Below, in pieces: positions 1 through 9,120 of a stretch of DNA of 64,000 bases. Made by a program: the position numbers and the translations under genes. This DNA is from Massilia sp. PAMC28688 (lineage in GTDB: Bacteria > Pseudomonadota > Gammaproteobacteria > Burkholderiales > Burkholderiaceae_D): assembly GCF_019443445.1 (NCBI RefSeq), contig NZ_CP080378.1, positions 62,001 through 126,000 on the forward strand, in the 5' to 3' direction. The notes beneath the pieces were generated by a model, which had not been told where the DNA came from, searched no databases, and worked only from the letters and a program-made list of their open reading frames with translations. Every line of letters begins with the position of its first letter. The stretch's first letter is position 1.

Positions 1-672
1 CACCGATTGGTCATCTTCGACAGCAAAGCGAAGGCCCCGGCCACTCCGGGCGGCGACACGATCCGGTTTCACGGCGTGCGTGCCACCGACAACGACGACG
101 CGATTAACGAGTTACGCGCCAAGCGCCAGGTTCAAGCCAACGCCGTCAGCATCAGCAGCTGGGACCCGTTCCAGCTGGTTGCGCCCGCGGCTGAGCAGAC
201 TTCCAACGTGAATTCGGGAGAACTGCCGGCGCAGGAAATTTACGACGGCAGCGGCGAACGCATCGCCAGTGACAGCGGGTTAGCCAATCTCCATAGCCTG
301 CTGATGCTGCAAGCGCTCGAACTTGACAACAAGATGTTCGAAGGTGCCGGCTCGGTGCGGCGACTGGCCGCCGGCCATGCATTCGCCCTGACACAGCATG
401 AACGCTATCCAGACGCCGCCTTCAAGGTGCTGTCCGTCAGCCATGAAGCGCGCAACAATTTTCAGTCGCAAATCGCGACAGTGCCCGATACGGGCCTAGA
501 AGCGGGTACCTATCGCAATAAATTTACCTGCGTGCCCGATGTTGTTCCTATCGTCCCGTGCATGATGACCGCGCCCGGGGCCAGCACAGCGCTCGGCCCG
601 CAGACGGCCATGGTGGTCGGACTGGGCGATTCGATCTCGACGACGGTGCGCGACCATCACGTAAAAATTTAG
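1..672 (+). pseudogene. vgrG: VgrG spike protein, N-terminal part (5' end outside window, ends at in-frame amber codon)
   Basis: VgrG forms the trimeric puncturing tip of the type VI secretion system. The frame is open to the first base of the window, so the true start lies upstream. The visible 220-odd residues match the gp27/gp44-like base region (phage late control D-type fold), including GPQTAMVVG and the DHHVKI strand that precede the core beta-structure. The frame then meets TAG at 670-672. Family members read VKVQFxWQRG here and this copy reads VKI-stop-FAWQRG, so one C-to-T change turned a CAG glutamine codon into amber. Reading continues in the same frame on the other side, so this is a nonsense mutation and not a frameshift. 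VgrG identity is firm; that the protein is non-functional is inferred. Confidence 0.85.
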
Positions 673-2286
673 TTCGCGTGGCAGCGCGGGCACGCCGCCA
701 ATGCTGGCGGCATGGGGCACAACACCGACACGAAGGGTAGTGCTCCAGGAGACGAAACGTCGGGCACCTGGGTCCGCGTGGCAGAAGCGCTTGCCGGTCC
801 GAACTGGGGTTCGCAGTTTACGCCGCGCATAGGCACTGAAGTGCTAGTCGATTTTATCGAAGGCGACATGGACCGGCCGATCGTCGTCGCTCAGCTGTAT
901 ACCGGATCCGATGCGCCACCTTTCGCCGCCGGTATCGATTCGGCCGCCAACCACGCAGGCGTGCTCTCTGGTATCCATAGTCATAACTTCGATGGTCACG
1001 CGTTCAACCAGTGGCAGCTCGACGACACGCCGGGACAGGTACGCACGCGCCTGGCGACCAGCACCGCGGAAACGCAACTCAATCTTGGCTACCTGATTGC
1101 GCAGGCGCCATCCTCCGCCCATCGCGGCGCCTATCGCGGCAGCGGGTTCGAGCTGCGCACCGACGCCTGGGGCGTGGTGCGGGGGGGCGCGGGCGTGCTG
1201 CTGTCGACCACGGGTCGCTACCAGATTGGCAGCGGCATCGACTCGACCCAGCTCGATGTCGCCGAGGCGGTCTCGCTGTCAAAGGGCGCCCGTGACTTGG
1301 GCGAGCGCCTTGCAGAAGCGGCGGCGCAGCAGCAGGCGCTGTTCAGCGAGGACGCGGCTAAGGCGCACGACGAGTTGATCGGGCAGATCGATCCGATGGC
1401 AAAGGGCAAGCATGAAGGGGAGCTAAACGGACAGGATGTGCTCAAGGCTAAAAGCGGCGAGCGTGACCTCGACGCCGAACAGCCGGTGGAAAAATTTGCA
1501 ACGCCGATCGTGCTGATGGAGGGTCCCGCCAACATCAACTGGGCAACGCCGGCATCGACGGTGGTTTTCGCCGGAGAGCAGATGCAGTGGACCACCCAGT
1601 CGGACCTGCACCTCGCGGCGGCGCACACGGTGTCGTCAGTTGCCGCGAACGCGGTTAGCCTGTTCACGCACGCTGGTGGCATTCAGGCGTTCGCGGGCAA
1701 CGGGCCGGTGTCACTGGAGGCGCACTCTGATCAACTGGAGATACTGGCGGATAAGGCAATCACGGTTATCTCAGTGAACGATAGCATCCAGATCAATGCC
1801 AAGGAAAAGATTGTGCTGCAAGCCGGGCAATCGTCGATCACCCTTGAGGGCGGCAATATCACGTTTGCGTGTCCCGGCAATTTCACTGTCAAGGGTGGCA
1901 CCCATGTGTTCGACTCCGGTGCTTGCAATCCCGCAGTACTGCCAGGCCAGCCGACACTGCTGAGAAAATTCGCCCCAATTAAGAAAGACAAGCCGGGCCC
2001 GCACGAAATTACCGTGATGGGCTTTAGCGCCGAGGGCGAGGCACTTGAAGGGGCGCTGGTGCAGTTCTTTGACATGGACGAGGGCGCCACTTTTGCCGAG
2101 CGCGAGGTAGCCGGCAGCGGCCTGTCGGAGGTGGTGACTGCGGCCACAAGCCAAGCATACCGCGCCCTGATCGGCTATGAAGGCTGGTCCGCCCAGTTCG
2201 ACAATGCCGACGATGATGAGGACGAGGAAGTCGAGCAATACGAAGCCGGCGTGCTTGAAGAAGACCGTGATACTGAACACTTGTAG
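673..2286 (+). pseudogene. vgrG: VgrG spike protein, C-terminal part downstream of amber codon
   Basis: This continues the upstream VgrG in the same frame. It begins FAWQRG and runs through the gp5/OB-fold region (GTWVRVAEA, GPNWGSQFTPRIGTEVLVDFIEGD) into a DUF2345-type repeat region (INAKEKIVLQAGQSSITLEGGNI). It ends in an acidic C-terminal extension (DDDEDEEVEQ) that may dock the cargo encoded next. The first in-frame ATG is at 712, so a 524-residue piece could be made by reinitiation, but it would lack the whole base domain and should not assemble. The effector gene starts 8 nt after the stop, the usual VgrG-cargo arrangement. No other T6SS structural gene is in the window, so this is an auxiliary vgrG island. 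Confidence 0.85.
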
Positions 2287-2294
2287 GAAAACGG

Positions 2295-3494
2295 ATGCGT
2301 ATTCATAAAGTAGAAAAGCACGACACGCTGTGGAAGTTGGCCAAGTATTATTCGACCACGGTGGACGTCATCGGCCGGCTGAATGGCCTGAAGGGAACCC
2401 AGCTGCACCGTCTGTCCATCGGCCAGATGCTGCGCATCCCCGACGCGAACAGTGCTAAGCCTGACGCCGAGCTGAAGGTTAAGTTTCGCAGCATGGACTT
2501 CAAGACGATTACCCCAAAAAAAGTCAAGGTCGAGCACGACGGCAAGGAGGAATGGCATGTCATGGACAAGGCCGACCACCTGCTGCTGTCGATCCAGGAT
2601 CATGCCCTGGGCCTGAAGGTATGGGTAGAAAACCTGAACAAAGAGATGGAGCAGGTGCTTTCCCACGAGATTCTACCCATCGGCAAGTGGAATGTGTTCA
2701 TTGATTCGCGCAAGGTCAAGGCCGACGGCGCCTTGCAGCCAAAGCGCGGCGCGCCGGCGTCCAGTGCAGCCCGGGTCAAGGCTGTCACCTCTCAGAACGC
2801 CCAGCTCAAACAAGGGCAGGCCGCCGAGGAACAGACGCGGGTCGAGGCGGGCAAACCGGTGCACGCGGTCGCAACTATCTACACCTCGGCTAACCTGCGC
2901 CTGCCGCCGGTGAACGAAAAATACCGTGAACTGATCATTGCCGCAGCCGAGGCGCATCAGCTCAGCCCGCAGTCCCTGGCCGCGATGATCAACATCGAAG
3001 CTGCCAAGGCGCGCAGGGGGCCCAACAAAGGCGAGTGGCTGGAACAATCCAACGCCCATGATTCATCGCTAGCGCAGGGTCTGGCCCAGTTTTTCCCGGC
3101 CGGCTGGACCGATGTCAGCAAGGATCCGTCCTCGCTGCTTCACAAGGAATGCGGCAACCTTAACAACGGTGCCCTAATGGCTAAGCGCAGGGTTGCGCGC
3201 TATGCCATCGATGGTGCCGCGACCTACGCCCAGATCAATCTGCGCAATTTTTCGAGGCAGTCCCGCTATCCCGTCGATGCACTTCCCCCGGAAGACAAGG
3301 CCAAGGTCGCCTACATCTTGCACCATGACGGGCTGACGGGCACTATGATGCTGGTTGGCCTGGAGCCCCCGATGTCCAGGACCAGGGCGCGCAACAAGCT
3401 GATCGGACAGTTGGGTGGGGACGCGGAAAAGGCCGATCGCATCATCGCACAGTACGATGGGAACTCTTTCAACGCGTACCGGGGCTGGCTGTTC
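2295..3494 (+). pseudogene. T6SS-type peptidoglycan effector, N-terminal part (LysM + lysozyme-like), cut by IS66 element
   Basis: The 400 codons before the insertion encode a LysM module at residues 1-50 (HDTLWKLAKYYSTTVDVIGRLN, then IGQMLRIP). A linker follows, then a lysozyme/transglycosylase-like domain at about 205-345. Glu235 in AMINIEAAKA is the probable acid catalyst and SSLAQGLAQFFPAGW resembles the GLMQFMPATW strand of SLT enzymes. The gene sits 8 nt behind vgrG, as expected for a cargo effector attacking the periplasmic cell wall. The open frame runs 27 nt into the insertion sequence and stops at 3521, giving a 408-residue truncated product. It lacks the M23 peptidase half found at 6601-7451. 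Domain calls are by motif reading; the effector role is inferred from context. Confidence 0.8.
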
Positions 3495-3528
3495 GTAAGC
3501 GTGGCATCAGTACCGTCTTGACGCCCGC

Positions 3529-4128
3529 TTACTTCCGGCCCCAGCCATTCCAAGCCATGCGCAGCAGCGTCGCGTTCGCCATTCGCTGATCGAAGGCCTC
3601 TGCGTCGAAGCTGCCGCCCACCCATCTCAAATAGTCCTTTGCTTCCTGGCTCTTCGGTTCGTCCCGCAGTGTCGTGAGGAAGTCGTCGTAGCCGCCGATG
3701 CCGCCGACGTCTTCAGGCGGGCATGCGCGCTTGCCATCGATGATATAGGCACTGCCCATTGGCTCTGGACGTTGCTCAATTTTTTCGACGTGAATTTCAT
3801 GCTGCCAGCTGTCCCCGAAATCGTATTGGTAGGTGAAGCGCTGGCCGGTGTACAGCAATCGATTCAGCTTTCCTTTTCGGTCATCGAACATTTCCTCGTC
3901 GCTGTCGTAGCTGCCCTCAAGAACATGCTCGTTGTCAAGCATGCTGTAGGTGCGGCCCTCAACACGAAACTCATGAAGATGGGCGTCGGTCCAGCCAAAC
4001 GCGGCCTGGATGATGTGATGAAGCGCACGCAAGCTGAGGTCGCCGTCGACGACGATACGGCGCCAGATTGGCGGCGTGATGTCTGCGATGCTGATGCGCA
4101 AAGTGATGACGATATTTTTCTTGGCCAT
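3529..4128 (-). CDS. Plasmid pRiA4b ORF-3 family protein (IS66 passenger)
   Basis: The 199-residue protein begins MAKKNIVITLRISI and shows the family pattern: PPIWRRIVV, LHHIIQAAFGW, HLHEFRVEG near the N-terminus, YQYDFGDSWQHEIHVE in the middle and CPPEDVGGIGGYDDFL towards the end. This matches the pRiA4b ORF-3 (IS1096 TnpR-like) family, whose biochemical function is not established. It lies inside the terminal repeats of the IS66-family element, on the same strand as the transposition genes, so it moves with them. ATG at 4128 is preferred because the family motif begins right after it; an in-frame ATG at 4152 would add eight residues. Neither has a clear ribosome binding site. Family call firm, role unknown. 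Confidence 0.85.
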   Translation of the reverse strand: MAKKNIVITLRISIADITPPIWRRIVVDGDLSLRALHHIIQAAFGWTDAHLHEFRVEGRTYSMLDNEHVLEGSYDSDEEMFDDRKGKLNRLLYTGQRFTYQYDFGDSWQHEIHVEKIEQRPEPMGSAYIIDGKRACPPEDVGGIGGYDDFLTTLRDEPKSQEAKDYLRWVGGSFDAEAFDQRMANATLLRMAWNGWGRK

Positions 4129-4179
4129 GAGAGTTTCGTTCAATGCGCGCAATTACCATCACCGGATGTGACGTTACAA

Positions 4180-5751
4180 CTACGCGCTGACAGTGCTCAG
4201 TTTATCAGCCAGATTCCACGGCAACAAATCTTCAACCCGATTGACCGGATAGTCGGCGATGTGGGCCAGCACATGGCGTAGATAAGCCTGCGGATCGATG
4301 CCGTTGAGCTTGGCGCTGACGATCAGCGAGTACATCGTTGCAGCGCGCTCGCCGCCGCTGTCTGCGCCCATGAACAAGAAGTTCTTGCGGCCAAGGCAGC
4401 AGGTTCTCAACGCGTTCTCGGCGATGTTGTTGTCGATCTCGGCCAAGCCATCTTCGCAGTAGTACACCAGCGCCTGCCACTGATTGAGCAAGTAGTTTAT
4501 GGCTTTCGTAGTGTCGGACTGGGTCGATAGTGTGAGCAGCCGTGCCCGCAACCATACTTCAAAGTCGTCGAGCAAAGGCCGCGCTTGTGCTTGCCGTATT
4601 CGCTGTCGATGATCAGGCAGCTGGCCGCGGATCTGTTCTTCGATTGCGTACAGTTCGCCGATCCGCCGCAACGCTTCTGTCGTTGTCACGGTCGCCTTGC
4701 GCGCATGCAGATCATGGATCTTGCGTCGCGCATGCGCCATGCACGCTGCTTCGCGCACGCGGCCATCGGCGAAGATTTTATCGTAGCCTGGAAACGCGTC
4801 GGCCTGTAGAACCCCAGTGAAGTTGGCCAGGTGCGACTGTGGATGCTGGCCTTGGCGATTCGGCGTATAGGCGAACCATGCGGCCGGCGCCGCAGTCGAG
4901 CCGGAGCGCCTGTCGTCGCGCACGTAGACCCACAGGCGTGCTGTCTTGGTTTGGCCGTTCCCCGGCGCAAGCACAGGCATCGGCGTGTCATCCGAATGGA
5001 TCTTGCCGGGCTGGAGCACGTAGCGCTGCAGTGCGTCGACCAGGGGGCGCATCAGGGCCCCGCACGCACCTACCCAGCGCGCCATCGTGGAACGATCAAG
5101 CTCGACGCCGTCACGTGCGTAGATGGCGGACTGGCGGTACAGTGGCAGATGGTCGGCGAACTTGGCGACGAGTATGTGCGCCAGCAAGCCTGGTCCTGCG
5201 ATGCCGCGTTCGATGGGGCGGCTAGGCGCTGGCGCCTGCACGATGTGATCGCAGCAGGCGCATGCCTTCTTGCGGCGTATATGCCGAATTACCTTGAAGG
5301 CCGAATCGATGAGCTCAAGCTGCTCGGATACATCCTCGCCCAAGGGCTTGAGTTTGCCACCGCATTCGGAGCAGGCCTGGTCCGGCGGCTCAATGATATT
5401 GTCTTCGCGCGGTAGATGCACCGGCAGCGGCTGGCGCGCAACCTTGCGCGCGTGCGCAGCGGGCAATGTCGCTTTCTGCTCGCCGGCGCCATCCTCGGCA
5501 ATGAGATCCTCCAGCCGCGTTTCCAGCAGTTCGATCTTGCGGTCGAGCTTCTCGGACTTGCGGCCAAACTGCATTCGCTTGAGCTTTGCCAACTGGAGTT
5601 TGAGCTGCTCGATTTCGAGAGAGCGGACATTGAGGGCCTGCTCCAGCGTCGTGACGGTATCGCGCAGTTGTTGCACTTCGCCGTCGCGCTGCAGCAGCAG
5701 CGCTTTTAAGGCTTCGATATCGTCGGGAAGTGAGGTAGGGCTGGAAGGCAT
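4180..5751 (-). CDS. tnpC: IS66 family transposase TnpC
   Basis: This 523-residue protein is the DDE transposase of the IS66 element. It has an N-terminal leucine-rich coiled coil (about 10-85), a zinc-finger-like block with CSECGGKL and CACCDH, the basic QMQFGRKSEKLDRK-type segment early on, and a catalytic core with HSDDTPMPVLAPG, DAFPGYDKI and AEIDNNIAENALR towards the C-terminus. Full length and uninterrupted. It is the last transposition gene of the set, 29 nt after tnpB. Confidence 0.93.
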   Translation of the reverse strand: MPSSPTSLPDDIEALKALLLQRDGEVQQLRDTVTTLEQALNVRSLEIEQLKLQLAKLKRMQFGRKSEKLDRKIELLETRLEDLIAEDGAGEQKATLPAAHARKVARQPLPVHLPREDNIIEPPDQACSECGGKLKPLGEDVSEQLELIDSAFKVIRHIRRKKACACCDHIVQAPAPSRPIERGIAGPGLLAHILVAKFADHLPLYRQSAIYARDGVELDRSTMARWVGACGALMRPLVDALQRYVLQPGKIHSDDTPMPVLAPGNGQTKTARLWVYVRDDRRSGSTAAPAAWFAYTPNRQGQHPQSHLANFTGVLQADAFPGYDKIFADGRVREAACMAHARRKIHDLHARKATVTTTEALRRIGELYAIEEQIRGQLPDHRQRIRQAQARPLLDDFEVWLRARLLTLSTQSDTTKAINYLLNQWQALVYYCEDGLAEIDNNIAENALRTCCLGRKNFLFMGADSGGERAATMYSLIVSAKLNGIDPQAYLRHVLAHIADYPVNRVEDLLPWNLADKLSTVSA

Positions 5752-5780
5752 GCGCGCAGTTTACGCGCATGTTTAAACGT

Positions 5781-6128
5781 TTACAACACCGACATGAGGG
5801 GCGCGGTGCGTTCGGGCTGTTTCCAGTTGATGCCTTCGAGGAGCATCGACAGTTGGGCCGGCGTCAGATGGACCTTGCCGTCGGTTGCTTGCGGCCAGAC
5901 GAAGCGGCCATGCTCGAGGCGCTTGGCGAACATGCACAGGCCATCGCCACTGGACCACAGCAACTTGATGACGTTGCCGCGCCGACCACGGAACGCGAAC
6001 ACGTGGCCGCTGAATGGGTCGTCCAGCAACGCACTCTCCACCTTGGCCGCCAGGCCGTTAAAGCCGCAGCGCATATCCGTGAAGCCTGCAGCGATCCAGA
6101 TACGTGTGCCCGCCGGCAGCCCGATCAT
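5781..6128 (-). CDS. tnpB: IS66 family accessory protein TnpB (Orf2)
   Basis: The 115-residue protein starts MIGLPAGTRIWIAAGFTDMR and contains the family signatures GFNGLAAKVESALLDDPFSGHVFAFRGRRGN and LWSSGDGLCMFAKRLEHGRF. TnpB is required with TnpA for transposition of IS66-type elements. Its start codon overlaps the tnpA stop in an ATGA arrangement, which implies translational coupling. Confidence 0.93.
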   Translation of the reverse strand: MIGLPAGTRIWIAAGFTDMRCGFNGLAAKVESALLDDPFSGHVFAFRGRRGNVIKLLWSSGDGLCMFAKRLEHGRFVWPQATDGKVHLTPAQLSMLLEGINWKQPERTAPLMSVL

Positions 6129-6505
6129 GGTCGCAGACTCTGGAAGATCGTTCTGAGCAGCGCAGCGTCGACGCCCTCGTGAACACGCACGACCGCGTCG
6201 GCGAAGATGATCTCGACCGTGCTCAGGTTGGCGGCAGGCGACGCCGCTTGGGCGATCACCGCCGGCGCCACCATCAACGGAGTATCCGCAATAACGACCG
6301 GCAGCAACGTTGTGCTTGCGTCCGGTATATTGTCAAAGAGACCTGCGCGATACTCGCGGCGCCACTTGAACACCATGTTGGCGTTGACGCCGTTGGCCAT
6401 CGAAAGCTTCGAAACCGACACCCCGGCTTCGCACGCCGCAGCGGCAAGGCGCCGCTTGAACTCGACCGGATAGTTCGGCCGCCCTTTCCGGTTTCCCGGC
6501 TTCAT
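6125..6505 (-). CDS. tnpA: IS66 family accessory protein TnpA (Orf1)
   Basis: The protein has an N-terminal helix-turn-helix (RPNYPVEFKRRLAAAACEAG, then VSVSKLSMANGVNANMVFKW) like other IS66 Orf1 and IS3 OrfA proteins, followed by a variable tail. I chose ATG 6505 (MKPGNRKG, 126 residues). In-frame ATGs at 6529, 6532 and 6562 would lengthen it, and the two middle ones fall inside a strong inverted repeat at 6514-6555. The stop overlaps the tnpB start. Confidence 0.85.
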   Translation of the reverse strand: MKPGNRKGRPNYPVEFKRRLAAAACEAGVSVSKLSMANGVNANMVFKWRREYRAGLFDNIPDASTTLLPVVIADTPLMVAPAVIAQAASPAANLSTVEIIFADAVVRVHEGVDAALLRTIFQSLRP

Positions 6506-6513
6506 TTCAGTAT

Positions 6514-6555
6514 CCAAAGTAGTTCCCATCATAAAAGTAGTGGGAACTACTTTGG
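6514..6555. repeat. Perfect 15-bp inverted repeat at the tnpA start
   Basis: CCAAAGTAGTTCCCA (6514-6528) and its exact complement (6541-6555) flank a 12-nt loop. It sits over the leader or alternative start codons of tnpA inside the IS66 element. It could limit tnpA translation or block read-in from the host gene; that role is inferred. Confidence 0.7.
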
Positions 6556-6600
6556 CGGGCATGCCTACTTGCGTCCAGACGGTGCTGGCGTCACGCTTAC

Positions 6601-7451
6601 GGCTGTTCTCTTACTGCGATGCGGGACTGGACGTCAACAGCTATATCGTCAAGGATGCAGCGCTGTTCGCCAAGGCGCCACGCTCCATTGCCGACATTTT
6701 CGCGTTCATGGCGTCGCAACCGCGCGTGCCGCGTCCAGCTCCGCGCAAAGGCGCGGCGAAGGCCAAGCCGGCACCAGCGGCCGCAGCCAACCCGGCAGCG
6801 GCAGCGCCCAAGCCGCCGTTGGCGGCTGCGCCTGCTCCTGCGCCTGCTGCCCCTGCACCGGCAACCCCTTCCCCTGGGGCTGCCGCGCCAGCCCCAGGGG
6901 CGATGCCGGCGCCGCAGTGGCATGATCCGCTCGACGTGTGCACCATCCGTAGTGCGGGCCTAGCCAGCGTCAACGGCGCCAAGTTTGGCATGGTCCGGAA
7001 TGGCGGCACCAAGGCTCACCAGGGAATCGATCTGATTGCGGTGCCCGGCACTCGCATCTACGCCGTTGCCGATGGCCGCGCCGTTGCTGTCCCGCAGGCG
7101 AACGGCAATGCCTATGGCAATACACTGGTACTGAAGGTGGGGATCGACGATTTACCAGACTTCCAGCGAACCAAAGTGCTCGCCTCCATGCCCAATGCCA
7201 CGTTTGTCTATTTTTATTACGCCCACCTCAACGAGATGATCGACGGTCTCCCGTTCCGCAACGTGCAGGCAGGCGATATTATCGGAAAGACGGGCAATTC
7301 CGGTAATGCCACCAATATGGTCACGGTCGCGTCCGGAGCACATTTGCATTTCGAAGTCAGGAAAGTTGCTGCCATCCCCAAGACACCGGGCCAGCCTTTA
7401 ATTAACCGGGTTAATCCCCTGCCCTATATTGTGAATTGTACAAACGCATGA
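6601..7451 (+). pseudogene. T6SS-type effector, C-terminal part (Pro/Ala linker + M23 peptidase)
   Basis: After the second GGCTGTTC copy the frame reads SYCDAGLDVNSYIVKD, directly continuing YRGWLF of the upstream half. Together they give about 680 residues. A Pro/Ala-rich linker (around 6740-6910) leads into an M23 (lysostaphin-like) metallopeptidase with the full zinc set: HQGID (H537, D541 in the rejoined numbering) and HLHFE (H645, H647). M23 enzymes cut peptidoglycan cross-bridges, so the intact effector would pair a glycan-strand domain with a peptide-cutting one. An ATG at 6540 inside the IS could give a 303-residue product with 23 IS-derived residues in front, but it would lack the LysM, lysozyme-like and VgrG-proximal parts. 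Confidence 0.85.
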
Positions 7452-8296
7452 AAACACTGAGCTCTTCCCACTTTGCCCTTCCTTGCCTGGCTCTGTTGCT
7501 ACTCTCTGGTTGTTCTCAGGCCAAGGAACCGGTTCCGCAGGCGGCCAGCCCAGAGACGAGGCGACAAGCAAAGGACGTCGCGGCCGCGCCCCAAAATCCC
7601 GGCGAGGTGGCCGAACGAGCGGGTCACGCTGCTGTTGAACAGGCTCGCGCCGGCATTGACGACAAGAAGCGCTGGTCGTACGTGGTCATGGAATCGGATG
7701 CCACGGCTGAAGAGGCGGACACGCTGGTCATGCCGCTGGTGAAGGCGGCCCAGTTCGAGATGCGGCTGCAGCCCAAGGATGGCCATATCGTCTTTACAAA
7801 GCCTGGCATCAAGCATGTCTTCAAGCTGGCCGGCCCTCCGGGCTTGAAAGGTGACATTTGTCCCAACTACAACGTGCGGGTACTAGATGCGTCTCGTGAC
7901 CATGCTGTATTTCGAAAGGTGTGTATTCCCTTCGAATATTCACGCGACCGCGTTTTTATGAGCAACCAGTTCTTTCTGTACGACGTGCAGACGGCCACCG
8001 TACGCACTCTGTGGACCGCCATGCGCGACCAAAAGGGTGACCGCATGCCCGAGGCCGATCCGCCGATCACGGTCAAGATCACGGCGAGCGGCTATCGTTT
8101 CGACTGGGCCGGCGTGCATCCGGGCGAAGACGGGCCGGTCAAGATGAATATTCGCAACGTTTACACGCGCCAGAAGGTCGGCAAGCCCGACGCAAGCCTG
8201 TCGTGTGCCGATCTTAATTTTCCCGGCAAGGAAGGGCTGGAAAGTGAAAGCTGCCAGACCGGAATCCTGACGCTGGTGGAAAAGACGCCCAAGTAG
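7448..8296 (+). CDS. Lipoprotein, candidate immunity protein for the LysM-M23 effector
   Basis: The 282-residue protein has a lipoprotein signal peptide (MKTLSSSHFALPCLALLLLSGC, lipobox LLSG-C), placing it in the periplasm on a membrane, where a wall-degrading effector acts. I do not recognise a domain in the rest; it is a mixed, mostly soluble sequence. Its ATG overlaps the effector stop (ATGA), a tight coupling usual for effector-immunity pairs. A start 12 nt upstream would place residues before the signal peptide and is less likely. It is intact although the effector and vgrG are broken. The immunity role is inferred from position and localisation only; it could instead be an adaptor or an unrelated lipoprotein. 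Confidence 0.65.
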   Translation: MKTLSSSHFALPCLALLLLSGCSQAKEPVPQAASPETRRQAKDVAAAPQNPGEVAERAGHAAVEQARAGIDDKKRWSYVVMESDATAEEADTLVMPLVKAAQFEMRLQPKDGHIVFTKPGIKHVFKLAGPPGLKGDICPNYNVRVLDASRDHAVFRKVCIPFEYSRDRVFMSNQFFLYDVQTATVRTLWTAMRDQKGDRMPEADPPITVKITASGYRFDWAGVHPGEDGPVKMNIRNVYTRQKVGKPDASLSCADLNFPGKEGLESESCQTGILTLVEKTPK

Positions 8297-8378
8297 GGGC
8301 AGTACCGACCCGCACGCGGGCAATGGCTGCGCCACTCCTGATCGGAACGCCAGGGACCGTTCGTTTGATTAGTACCGG

Positions 8379-8665
<287 letters not shown>

Positions 8666-8736
8666 TCACGATCATCACCACGGGAAAAAACTGATTTTCT
8701 GGCCGGCCCCGAATTCACGCTCGCCGCGCTACCCTG

Positions 8737-9111
8737 TCAATGCAATGAGGTTACAGAGGGGAAATTCCACCCAGCAGTGATTAGGTCGTCCCAATCCACA
8801 GGATCATACCCGTATGAAGCCTCATATTTCCCATTTGCAAGAAAATTCAATTTGCACATCGTGAAAGGCTGTTTGCCTCCTTCTGCCAAGTGCTCCTGCA
8901 GTCTTCTCATCCAACCATCGAGATCTTGAAAAACCGGAAGTGCTTTCTCACGAGTAACCCCATCCTGAGAAATGAGATAGCTATTTCCGAACTCGCTCTG
9001 TTCACCTTCCACATAATAAGTGATCATCAACTCACGCCAACCTGGTTCAGCAGCCGATATTGCGCGATTTGCTATTTCTTGAATTATTTGAAATTGATCA
9101 ATTTTATTCAT
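8737..9111 (-). CDS. YezG/DUF600-like immunity protein
   Basis: The 124-residue acidic protein (MNKIDQFQIIQEIANRAI, W26, YEASYGYDPVDWDDL near the end) resembles the YezG/DUF600 immunity family of polymorphic toxin systems: helical N-terminus, a W..L.I.Y strand early and a Y.YDP.DW motif late. The AT-richer composition differs from the flanking genes, as is common for immunity genes. It starts 9 nt after the stop of the toxin-tail fragment on the same strand. The family call is by pattern and moderately secure. Confidence 0.6.
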   Translation of the reverse strand: MNKIDQFQIIQEIANRAISAAEPGWRELMITYYVEGEQSEFGNSYLISQDGVTREKALPVFQDLDGWMRRLQEHLAEGGKQPFTMCKLNFLANGKYEASYGYDPVDWDDLITAGWNFPSVTSLH

Positions 9112-9120
9112 CAAAGCTAC

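Larger units (their letters stand above)
3495..6600 (-). mobile_element. IS66-family insertion sequence with pRiA4b ORF-3 passenger gene, 3,106 bp
   Basis: The left end reads GTAAGCGTGGCATCAGTACC at 3495, and the reverse complement of the right end (6600 inward) reads GTAAGCGTGACGCCAGCACC. The similarity continues for about 30 bp and the GTAAGCG start is typical of IS66-family termini. An 8-bp duplication GGCTGTTC flanks it perfectly (3487-3494 and 6601-6608), the length this family makes. It carries tnpA, tnpB and tnpC on the minus strand, all open, plus a pRiA4b ORF-3-type gene between tnpC and the left end. All genes look intact, so the element may be active. It interrupts the effector gene after codon 400. 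Confidence 0.95.

Noticed and set aside
670..672. Programmed amber read-through or pyrrolysine-like recoding in vgrG
   Set aside because: No downstream structure or recoding machinery is visible and the site normally encodes Gln; simple mutation explains it.
6540..7451. Separate 303-residue M23 peptidase starting inside the IS
   Set aside because: The first 23 residues are IS end sequence; the exact target duplication shows that it is the tail of the upstream gene.
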